In this document: positions 8,668 through 20,600 of the stretch, in pieces
Layout of the letters: every line of letters starts with the position of its first letter
Numbering within the stretch: position 1 is the stretch's first letter
Origin: Verrucomicrobiota bacterium
GTDB taxonomy: Bacteria; Verrucomicrobiota; Verrucomicrobiia; Limisphaerales; JADJPG01
Assembly (NCBI GenBank): GCA_016713365.1
Contig: JADJPG010000019.1
Coordinates: 48,464 to 112,463, forward strand
Direction of reading: 5' to 3'
Length of the DNA stretch: 64,000 bases
The notes under the pieces: generated by a model
Told to the model about the DNA's origin: nothing
What the model saw: the letters and a program-made list of their open reading frames with translations, nothing else
Databases searched by the model: none
Program-made: the position numbers and the translations under genes

Positions 8668-11600
8668 GCCGTTGGTCCGGTCGATGCGCGCCGGGCGCGA
8701 GGCTGTAGGTAAACTTCTGCGCTGGCAAATCAGCGTCAGTGACCGAGTTGCTGACCACGAGCTGCGTTCCGACCACAGCGGTCTTTTGCGAGATCGGCGC
8801 GAGCACTGGTGCCTGGTTCACTTCGCGCACGATGACGCGCACCGCACGGGCCGCGCTTTGTTGTGGCGAACCGTTATCGCGCAGCGTGACGTTCACCGAG
8901 ATTTCACCCGGGCCATCCGACTCGCCCGGCGTCCAGGTGAGAAGGCCATTCGCGGGATTGATGTTCATGCCAGCCGGCGCTCCGGCAGCGAGCGACCAGG
9001 TGATCGTATTCGCCGGGAGATCGTTGTCTGTGGCCGCCACGGTGTAGGAGAGCAACGAACCTTCGTCCACTTCCGCCTGCGGATTCGCGCTGACGAACGT
9101 CGGCGCGGAGTTCACTTCGCGCACGATGACGTTGAATGACTGCGTCGCGCTCAGACTCGGGAAACCATTGTCCGTGACGGTGAGCGTGAATCGATTCGTC
9201 GTACCGCCCTGCGATTCACCGGTCACCCACGAGAGCAAGCCGCTCGTCGGATCCACCGTCGCGCCCGAGGGCGATTGCAGCAGCGCAAACGTCAGCGTCT
9301 GGCGCGGGATGTCGCTGTCGACCACCGTCGGCGTGAAGCTGAACGCACCGCCTTCGTTGATCGTGGCGTCGGCGATCGGCACGAGCGATGGGACAGTATT
9401 GCCGCCACTTGTCGTACTCGTCTGCGCATCCGGCGAGAGCGGCGGCAACTCCTGGTTACCCGCTTCATCCGTCGCGAGACTGTAGAACGCGTAGTTGTTG
9501 CCGAGCACACCGTTGAAGACGGCGCTTTGCTGCGTCGTGCGCGCGAGCCAGTTCGTGAACGGTCCACCGTTCACCGACACGAAGATGTCGAAGAACGCGA
9601 TGCCGGAGCCGTTCGTGCCGTCGTCGCCGCTCCATTGCAACGCGAAGCTGGCGCCACTGCTCAGCGGCAGCGCGGTCACGGAACTCGCCGGCAGGTTCGT
9701 GTCCTGCAAGATCGGCGCGAAGGTGAGCGTGTAGATGCCGGTGCTGTTGTGATCGAAGAGGTGCAGCAACTTCTCGCGAACCACCGCCGTCTGCGAGGCC
9801 GGGAACGTGCGATCGGTCGTCCAGACGTTCGCGCCGAGGATCAGTTGTTTGCCATCCGAACGACGCGCGCTGACGAGGCGGAAGTCCGCTCCCGGATTCG
9901 GCATGCGCAGGTAGGCGAAGCCTGACGACATCGTCGCCGTAAGCTGCACTTGAAGATCGTTGGTGGTCGCGGGCGAATCGACCGCCGGGCTGGTCGCGAT
10001 CGCCACTGCGCCGGTGGTACTGTCGCTCAGATACACGACATCCGGCAGGTTGTCCGGGTCGGGCGAATCATTCACGAGGAAGTCCGGCAACGTGTCGTCG
10101 CCTGCGCGATCTGAGCGCACGACGTGAATCATCTCGTGGATGCGCACGGCGTCGATGAGCGAAAGGCTCAAACCGCCGAGGGCGTCCATGTGCTCGAACG
10201 TCGCGCGGTAGTCGATGAACTTGCCCTGCAGCGTCGAGGTCATGTCCCAGATCACCGTCTTGGACGTGCCGGGCGCGATGCTGCCCACGTTCAGATTGAA
10301 CGATGGATTGAGCGGTTCGTTGTCCACGCGTGCGCCGAGAAGCTGGAACTCGATCGCCAGGCCCTTCTCGTTTTCGATGATGCGCGGCGCGGCGGAGTTG
10401 ATGCGGAAGTTGCGCGCCTCCCCGGCACCGCTGTTGCGGATGCGGAGTCCGAGCGCGAACGGTTCGGCTGGTTCAATCTCCGGCGTGAACGGATCGTCGG
10501 AGTAAACGTCGCGTTGTTGGAAGTAATCGAGCGTCAGCCGCGCTTCGGGCAGCACGGTGATGGAACCGGGCAGGAGTTGAATCGTGATCTGCTGACCATT
10601 CTCGGTGTAGCGCAGCGTGCCGCCGATGTAGTAGCTCGTCGGCGACAACGGCGCGGCATCGAGCGTGGGGATGAAGATATACTCGGCGGCACCGCTGGAG
10701 TTGTTGGCCAGCGTGCCGGAACCGGTAACGCCAGAAAGGCCGGTCAAGGTCGGCCCGCGGATACCAAAGAGCCCCGCAGCCGACTGGTTCGCCGCGTCGC
10801 GGAAATCGAGATCTAGCTGAATTCCGGTCAACGCCGCGCCGGAGTTATTCTCCAGAATCAACGTCCCCTTGAACGCGTTCCGCGTGAGCGCTATGTCCTG
10901 GCTCAACTGGAGTCGGACCTTCGCGCACACCGGAGAGCCTGGAGCAGGACCGCCCGCTGCCGAGATGTTCCCACCGCCAGCGGCCACGAGCGACGGTCCC
11001 TGGTTGCACGGAATCTCAGCCAGCAAGGTGAGCGGCGGATAGGTGATGGACATGGGAGCAATTGCCGTCGGAGTGAAGCCGAGTGATTGCATGACCTGAT
11101 TGGCGGCATTCAACAGCGAGGGGATCTTCTCCGGCGGTCCGCACGCGCAGAAATCGCTGACCCCGAAACCAAACGGGCCATCCACGGTGCCGAAACTGCC
11201 CGACTTCAGGTAGCCGCGGATGCGCGCCTTCTGGCATTCATCGAGTTTGCCCAGCAGACAGTCGAAGCCGGCGTCGAAGGCGATGTTATTCGCCGTCATG
11301 AAGTCCACGCGCGTCACGTCCACGGTGTCGAACTGACATCCGGTGTCGGGCACACAAACAACCTGAATTTCGATGCTCACGGACTTCGTCACGAAGTTCT
11401 GGCCGCACTTGAAGCTGGTATCGACCGGCATGTGAACGACGCATTCCGTGCCCGCGCAACCGCCGCCGCCACCTGCTGCCTGGATGAATCCGTCCCCGGA
11501 TTCACCCGGCTCACGCACGCGAATCGTGACTGGCACCGTGACACTCGACATCGCCGGCAGCTCCTCCAACTCGGTCACCAGCGGAGTGATGACAAGTTTG

Positions 11601-14600
11601 GGATGATTCGGAACCGGAATGCGAACGCGTTGCAGCGCGATGAGACCAGTGTTGCGCAGCCGGATCTCGAACTGGCTGGTCTGCCCCGGGAACACCAATG
11701 GCATCACGAGAGGATTCTCGACAACGAGATTCGGCTGCGGCACTTCCGTTTCAAACAACGGCTCGATGACGACGCGATAACGATCATCGATTTCCGTGGG
11801 GACCACCTTCCATTCATAGCGGACGCTCTCCAGACTCAGGAACACTTCCTGTTCGTGCTGGGCGCCAGGAATAATTCGCACGCCGCCACGCACCGAGGAA
11901 TGATTGAAGGCGGATACCTCGAGAATATAGTCGTCCTCCAGCAGGTTATTGATCAGCAACTGACCGTTGGTGCCGGTCGCACCGTCGGCGACCACGAGCC
12001 CGGTCACGCGATCGCGGACCAACACCGTCGCATTCGTCACTCGCGGCGCGCCGTTGGCGAAGTAGGTGTGCTCGTCCGTAACGGTCACAAGTAGATCACC
12101 GCGAGCCTCCGACAGAGCACGGAATTGGAACGGAACGCTCAAGCCCGTGTTGTTGCCGATGAGCCCAAGGCTGCCACTGTAAACCGTCAATGGCAGATTC
12201 GTGGCGGGATTCAACGCCAGCACCACCGTGGCGCGCGCACCCGGCGCGAGTGATGGAATGGTCGAAGTCGAGACGATCGACATCCACGGCAACGACGGCA
12301 AGGCGACGTTGAGATCGCCGCTGGCGACGCCGCCAATGTTCACAACATCAAACTGCACCACCGTCTGCACCCCGCGCAACATGCCGCGGTTGAGCGATGC
12401 CGGTTCAGCCACCAGCTGCGCCGTCGGTGGAGCCACGGTGAAGTCCACCGGGATGCGGGTCACCGCCCCTTCCGCCGAGGTCACCAGCATGTTGAAGCGG
12501 CCGCGCACTGGCGTGGTCAGCGTGGTGGTGATTTCGTAATTGATGGACGAGGTCTGGCTGCCGGAGAGCACGTTCGTCACGCTCGCCGCGAACGAGAAGT
12601 CGAGCGGCAGGTTCTCCGCGGACACAGACACGCCCGTGAGCGGCAGCGGGCTCAGGTTGCGGAATTCTATCACGCCGTTGGTCGGCACGTTTGGCGCGAG
12701 ACGAACGTTGAGCGTCCACGGAACGGCGCCCATGCCGAGCAACGTGAACTGATCTTGCACCACGTCTTCGCGAACCCGCGGATGATCCGCGCCAATCGTG
12801 TAAACGCCGGCTTCACCAGGAATCGGGTAGAACGTGGCGTTGAAATTGCCGCTCGCGTCGGAAACCACCTGCAACACGCGGCGCACGCGGTTCACATTCA
12901 CGCGCACCGTCGCTGTGCGGAATGGCGCTGGCGAACCATCCGAGGTGAAGAACGTCCGGCCCGTGAGCGGAATCGGCGTTCCGGAGATTGCGGAGTCCAC
13001 TGTCGTGTTGACGGTCGCGCGATAGGACGGCTGCACCGAGATCCCCGCGGAGAGCAGCGAGTTGTTGCGCTCGGAACCTTCACCAACCACGCCGGTGGCG
13101 TCCGTGCGCACGAGCAGCCAGTAGTTGCCCGGATCCGACGGCAGCAAGAGCGAGCGCGCGACGGTGTAGCTGTCACCAACGATCACCGGCGAGGAATTGG
13201 TCACGCGACTGTAGAGCGTGGCGTTGGCGCCTTGCGCGTCCGTGGCGACATAGAGTTCATCAACCCACGGCGCGGTCGCGGTGGCTAGGCCGCTGTTGGT
13301 CACCGTCCACACCGCTGTAATCAAACCGTCGGTGAGCGCGTTCGTCGGGCCACTCACTTCGACCACAGCGAGATCTGGCACATCAATGTCTGTCACAGAC
13401 AGCAGACCGCTGCCGGGATTGAATCCAGCGGCGGTCGCGCCGATCGTCACTTCGCGCGCACCGTCACTGACGCCATCCACCACGCCGTTGACGGTGACGT
13501 TGGTCGAGCTCTGCCCGAGCGCGAGTGTCACGGAGCTCTGCACCGTCGCCTGACCCGCGGGCGTCGCGGTCACCGCCACGGTGAGCGAGTTAGTCGCCGG
13601 CGTATTGCGTGTAATGGTGGCGACGGTGGAGGAATTCTCCGCGATGACCGCGACAGCGGTGGAAACCAAGAGCGTCGGACCGTCGTTGTCCTGAACACGA
13701 ATCGTCGCCATGCCTGAAGCGCCCGGCAGAATCGAGCCGTCGGCGGCCAGACCTTGGGCCACGATGTTCACGACCTGCGCGCCGAAGGCCAGCGCGTCAT
13801 CGCGCACGTTCACATTGAACGACACGCCGGGTTGGTTCGCGGGAATCGTGACTTCAGCAGGAACTTGCACCAGACCGCCGCCGTTCGTGCCGAGACGCAC
13901 GCGCAACAAACCGGAGGACACCGGCGAGCGCGTGAGCGTCGCAAATGCCGCGGGATTGACCACGCCTTCGGTCACGTTCGTGTCGGACAACGTCAGCGTG
14001 AGCGAAACAGAGTCGTCATCGAGAACGGTGATCGGCGTGGACACCGTCGAGAAACCAGTCGCGGATGCAAAGATCGAAACGGTGCGCGAACCGGTGACGA
14101 GATCGTCATCTGTCGGATCGAGCGGGAACGTCACATTCGTCGCACCGACTGGAATGACGACCGTCGCGGGCACGGTCAACGTTCCAGGGCGATCCGTGCT
14201 GAGGGTGACGGTGAGGGCGACGTTGGTGTTCACGTTGCGAATCACGCGCCCCGTCACGGAACCCGCCGCGGCGTCTTCTGCGACCGTCGTCGCACTAAGC
14301 AGAACGCGTAGCGCGGGCGAGTCGTTCTCACGCACGGTCAGTTGATTGGTGGCACCGGTGTGACCGGCGGCTTGAGCGACAATCGCAGCCACGACATCGC
14401 CGCCCACGGAGAGATCGTCGGTCACCGCGATGAAGAAGCTCGCCGAACTGCCGCCGACAGGAATCTCCACGCTGGCGGGCAGCGAAATTTTATTCGTGAC
14501 GGAGCTCGAGAGATTGACGGTTAACGGAGACGCCGTACTGCTGTTGCGCGACACGGTGGCGAGCGACGCCTGGTTTCCGCCATTTTCCATGACGGTCGAC

Positions 14601-17600
14601 GGCGACAGCGTCAGAGTCAGAGCAGACTGGAGGACGATCGACGAAGCGGCGATGCCCGCGTTGTTCGCGTCGCTCTCCTCGAAGACCTGCGAGTTCGCGT
14701 CCACCTCGGCGACGAAGAAGCGGGAGCCGTTCAGGAAGTTCGGGAGCGTGACGACCTGCGTGCGCGTCAGCGTCTGGCTGGGGTTCAGTGTGCCGTTGAA
14801 CGCAATCGAGGTGATGAACTGATCGGAGCCGACCTGATTGTCAGCCGAGAGGAACAGGTGATCGGACCACGGGCCGCTGGCCGCGATGGTGCCGTTGTTG
14901 CGAATCGTCCAGACGACTGGCACCTGTTGACCCGGGATGCCGAGCGCCGGACCGCTCACGCTGGTGACCACGAGGTCCGGATACGGCCTCGCCGCGACGG
15001 TGATCTGGCTCGAAGTCACGTTGTTGGCCTCGCCCGTGCCGCCGGAGTTGTGCTCCGGCAGGTTGTTGAAGGTGTCGGCAGTCACCGAGATTTCGATGCG
15101 TCCGACAGAACGCGCGCCATCGGGCAAGGTCATCACCAGTTCCCGCGCGCGACTGCCCCCGGGAAGGATTGCACCATTCGTGCCCTGGTTCGGATTGTAG
15201 AACACGGTGTTGTTGTAAAGCACTTCAGCGGTATTGGTGTTGCGCACGGTCACGCGATCGTAGAACGCGCTGCTGACCGGGACATTCCCCTGATTCGTCA
15301 CCGCCCAACGGATCGTCAGCTCAGCGCCAGATTGGAGGCTCGGGCTGGCGGTCACGTTCAGACTCGTGACGAGAAGGTCGGGTGCCGAGGCGCTGATGAC
15401 CGCGCGGGCGTTATTCGTTTCCGCGCTGCCGCCAGCGTTGTTCTCAAAGATCTGGCTGTCGCTGTCGGTGGTGACCACGACTTCGAACGCGCCCACCGCA
15501 CTGGCGTCGGTCGGCATCACAAAGCTCAACGTGCGCGTGCGAGAAGTGTTCGGCGCGAGGTCGCCGTTACCTGGTTCACCGGCGGCGTAGTTGGTCGAGG
15601 AGTTGAGGATCGTCTGCGAGGTGTTCGTGTTGCGGACGACCACGCTCTCGTTCCACGAACCGACTGTGGCGCGGTTGCCGGAGTTCGTGGTGACCCAGTT
15701 GATGGTCACGACGGAACCGGTCTGCCAGCCGGACAACGGCGTCGTGGTCACACTGGCGATTTGGAGATCGGGATACGGCGCCAGCGTGGTGGTGATGTTA
15801 ATCGACGAGGCGTTGTTCGCTTCGCCGGTTCCGCCGCCGTTCTGCTCAAAGATTCCGTTGAGCGTGTCCGTGGTCACCGTGACTTCGAGGTTGCCCGCGC
15901 CTCGATTGCCGTCAGGGATGGCGACGAGAATCTGGCGTGGGCGCGTCTGGCCAGGGTTGATGGGGCCATTCAGCGATTCGTCGTAGAAGAGAGTTCGGTT
16001 CACGACGATTTGGCCGCTGGACATGTTGCGAACGGTCACGCGTTCCGTGAACGAGCCGGGCGTCGCGGCGTTGCCGTTGTTACGTGTGGTCCACTGCAGA
16101 GTCGCGGACTGGCCGGATTGCAGGCCGGCGGACGGATTGATGGCGAGCCCGGTTACGACAAGGTCCGGGGCCACGTTGGTTTCAAAGAGCGGCGACGGCG
16201 GAGGCGGATTGTTGGGTGCGAGGAGGAAGCTGAAATTGCCATTGGTGCTGGTCTCGAGGTAGCGTCCTTCAACCAGCAGCAAGTAGGTGCCACTCTGTCC
16301 GACCGCAAATGTTTCCGCATCGCTGTTAACACCGATCTGATTGAGGGGAAGCTGATCGATGGGCGAAAGGATTCGGACATACGGCGTGGTGCTGAATCCA
16401 GTATATGGCCGGCCGTCGTAGTAGAACCGATCGCCAGCGTTCGCATCGAAGCGATACATCGCCGTGCTGATGCCTGGGATCGCGGATCCAGTCACGAGAT
16501 TGCCGGGTGTGAACGGCGTCGCTGTGCCCGGATCGAGCAGACGGAAGGCATAGCTGTTCGTGCCGCTGGCGTTACCCGAGACTTCGATCACGTAATCCCC
16601 CGCGCGAAGGTTCAACAGCGGAGTCATCTCGTAGCTGTCCGAATTATCGAACGAACGCGGATCGATCAACCGACCGTCAGGCCCGTTCAACGACCACCTC
16701 AAGTTGCTGACGCCCGTGAGCGAATCGAAGATCAGCCTGGCCGGCGCTGGCAGCGTGAACCGGTGATACAGGCTCTGGCCCGGCGCGCCGATGGTGCCCG
16801 ACACCAGTTCACCAATCACGATGGAGTTCGTGGCGTCGATCACCGGCTGGAGCAGGAAGGTGAAGTTGCCGTTCGTCGCGGTATCCACATAGCGGCCTTC
16901 GACCGTAAACAGGTAGGTGCCCGAATGCGGAACGGTAAAGGTGTCGAAGTCGCTGTTGATACTCACCTGGTTCATGACCACAAATCCGAGTGGCGAATAC
17001 ATGCGCACGTAGGGCGTGGAAGAGAAGCCCGTGAACGGCCGACCATCGAAGTAGAACCGTTGCCCGGCGACGGCGTCAAACCGGAGGACACGCGTCCCGA
17101 TGCCGGGCGTGACCGAACCCGTCACCACCGTGCCTAGCGTGAACGGAATCGCCGAAGAAGAATCGACAAACCGGAACGCGTAGGAATTTGTTTCCGCATT
17201 GAAACCGTCGATCTCGATCAGGTAATCGCCGGCCGCAAGATTCAAGAGCGCGTTCTGCTCGTAGCTGTCGGAGGAATCGAACGAACGCTGGCTGACAATC
17301 ACGCCTGAAGGCCCTGTGAGCGTCCAGCGCAGGGTATTGTTAACGAGCGAGTCGAACAGCACGCGCATCGGCGCCGCGAGGCTGAACGGGTGAAAATTTC
17401 GCTGGCCCGGCGTGGCGATCGTGCCGGAGACCGTGTCGATAATGGCCACGTTGTTCGTCGAGTCACTGACGGGCTGGAGGATGAAGGTGAAATTGCCGCT
17501 CGGCGCGGTATCGACGTAGCGACCTTCAATCGCGAGCAGATACTCGCCGGTGAACGGAACGGAGAAAACGTCGATGTCACTCGCGACCTCCACCTGCTGA

Positions 17601-20600
17601 ACCACAATCTGATCCCTCGGCGAATAGAAGCGAATGTAGACCGAGCTGGAGAACCCGGAACGCGGGCGACCATCGTAGAAGAATCGATCTCCAGCCGTGG
17701 CGTTGAAACGATACAGCGCGGTGCCGATGCCGGGATTGACGCTGCCGTTGACGACGTTGCCCGGTGTGAACGGCGTTGCGGTGCTCGCGTCGATAAACCG
17801 GAAAGCGTACGGACCGGTTTCCTCATTCGACGGATCAATCTCCACAAGGTAATCACCCGCCGGTAGATTGAACAGGGAGGCAAATTCGTAGCTGTCGGTG
17901 TTGTCCAACGCCCGCTGACTCACAATCACTCCACTCGGACCAGACAAGCTCCAGCGGAACGTGCGGTTGGTCAGTGAATCGAAGACAACGCGAGTCGGCG
18001 CCGCCAGTGTGAATCGATGATACTGCCGCTGACCAGGCGCAGTGACGACGCCATTTACCGTCGAACCGACGGCAAAGTTGTTCGTGGCGTCGACCACCGG
18101 TTGGAGGAGGAAGACAAACGTGCCGCTGGGATTGTTGTCAGAGTAACGACCTTCCACCGAGACGAGATGAGTGCCGGTGTATGGAACGGTGAACACATCC
18201 GCATCCGACGTGACCTGGAATTGCGACATCAGAAGTCCCTCAGGGCCGTAGAACTTGATATACGGCACATTGGCAAACCCGGTCGTCGGACGGCCATCGT
18301 AGTAGAACCGGTCGCCGGCGGTCGCTTCGAAGCGATACAGCGCCGTCGCGCGCGCGGGAGTGATCGCATTGCTCAGGACGAGTCCGGGCGTCAGCGGAGT
18401 GGCGCTCGCGCCGTCCAGCAGACGGAACGAGTAGTTGCCCGCGAGACCGAAGATGTTCAGGCGGTAATTGCCAGCCGGGAGATCGAGGGAGGAGTCCTGA
18501 AGGTCGGAACCATCCGAACTTTGGAAGCTCCGATTGCTCACCACGTCACCTTCCGGGCCGGTGAGCGACCAGCGGAAATCCGTGTTCACCAGCACATCGA
18601 AGAAGAGCCGCGTGCGCGACGCGAGGGTGAAGGTGTGGCTGTTGGTCGTCGTGGCGTTCGGCAAATTGCTGCTCACCGTCGCACCCATTACAAGCGGAGC
18701 GCCGGTGAACGTGATCGGCAGGTTACCGACGGGGATTACATTGAACTGATACGAACCGGAGGCGATGTCGGTGATGTAACCTTCGACCAGCACGGTGTAG
18801 GTGCCGGTGGCGAGGAGTTGGTTGGTGCCGACGCTGCTCGTATTCCGGGCGAAGAGGCGATTGCCAAACGGATCGATCAACCGCCAGTAGGAATTTGGGA
18901 TGGCAGTCTGTGTGATCCACGAGAAGTTGAAGCGGTCGCCGGCAGTCGCGTTGAATCGATACGCGTCCGTCTCGTTACCGGGATTGAGCGTGCCGTTGAC
19001 GGCGACGCCCGGAGTAAGGACGGTGGCCGAGGCGAGGTCAAACAAGCGGAAACGGAATGTGCCGATTTCATCACCACTTCCAGACACGACGAGGTCGTAA
19101 TTGCCGGAGGGCAGGCGCAGAATTGGGTCGGTGATACTTTGCGCATCGGAACTGGTGAAGGTGCGATTCGTCACAATGATTCCTCCCGGACGCGACAGTG
19201 ACCAGCGCAGGCTCCCATTGTTGGTTTGTGAATCGAGGTAAAGCGTCGCGGCTGTCGGGAGCGTGAAGGTGTATTTCTGGAACTGACCGGGCACTGCGAC
19301 AGTTCCCGTCACCACTGACCCCACGGTAAGCGGCTGGGTCGCGTCATTCACCGGCACCACGTTGAACGCATAAGTGCCATTGGCGGAATCGATGTAATGC
19401 CCCTCGATGAAGAGCGCGTAGGTGCCGCCGGACTCCAGGGTGAGCGGGCCGGAATCAGAGAAGGAATTAGCCAGGACGCTTTGCCCGGATGGGCCGTAGC
19501 AGCGCCAGTACATGTTCGGGAGTCCGGACGACGTAATGGCGTTGAAGTAGACGCGTGTGCCCGCCGCGACGGTGAACCGGTAGAGGTCGGTTTCATTTCC
19601 CGGCGCGAGCGTGTTGGTGATGGCAGTGCCCGGCGTGATCACGGTGGCATTGGCCACGGTGTTCAGCAGACGGAAACGGTAACCGCCCACGGCGTCACCG
19701 GAACCCGAAATCGTCACCGTGTAATCTCCGGCATCCAGATTCAGGCGCGCGTCGCCGTTGGGCCCATCGACGCTGGTGAACGCGCGGTTGTTGAAAAGCA
19801 CGCCGGTCGGGCCGGTCAACGTCCAGCGCAGCGGGCTGTTGGTGAGCGAATCAAAATAAAGCTGCGTGGCGGAGCCGAGCGTGAAGGTGTGAGTCTGGGT
19901 TTGGCCCGGCAACGTGATGCTCCCGGAGATGGTGTTCCCAATCGTCATCGGCTGCGAACCGTCGTTCACCGGCACAACATTGAAGGTGTAGGTGCCGCTG
20001 TTCGCATCACCCACGTAGCCCTCCACCAGCAATAGATAGATGCCGCCCGCCGACTGAATCGCCGGACCGAAATCACTGAAGCTGTTCACCAAAACCACCG
20101 CCCCATTGGGATCAACGCAGCGCCAGTAAAGATTGGGCAGGCCAGCGGACGCGATCGAATCGAAGTAAAGCTCCGTGCCGGCGGCGAGGGTGAATCGGTA
20201 AGCCCGCGTCTGGTTGCCGGGGTTGAGCGTTCCCGAGACCGGCACGCCGGGCGTGAATGGTTCGGCACCGGCGAGGTCGAAGACGCGGAAGCGATAGCTG
20301 CCAATGTTGTCCGACGAACCACTGACTACGATCGAGTAGTTCCCCGCCGAAAGGTTCAACACAGCAAACAGTGAGTTTGCGTCCGAGCTGTTGAAGGTCC
20401 GATTGTTCACCAACGTTCCCGTCGGCCCGATCAGCGACCAGCGCAGCACGTTCGCGTTGGTGAGCGAATCGAAGTAAAGCGACGTCGCCGTGGGCAGCGA
20501 GAACGTGTAGGTCTGCGTCTGGCCCGCGGTGGTGATGCTGCCGTCCACAACATCGCCAATGGCAAGCGCCTGGGTTCCGTCGTTCAGCGGTTGCACGTTG

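Noticed and set aside
14858..17137. 759-codon plus-strand open frame opposite giant gene 1
   Set aside because: Arg/His/Gly/Asp-rich shadow of the minus-strand repeats in GC-rich DNA; no domain, no ribosome site.
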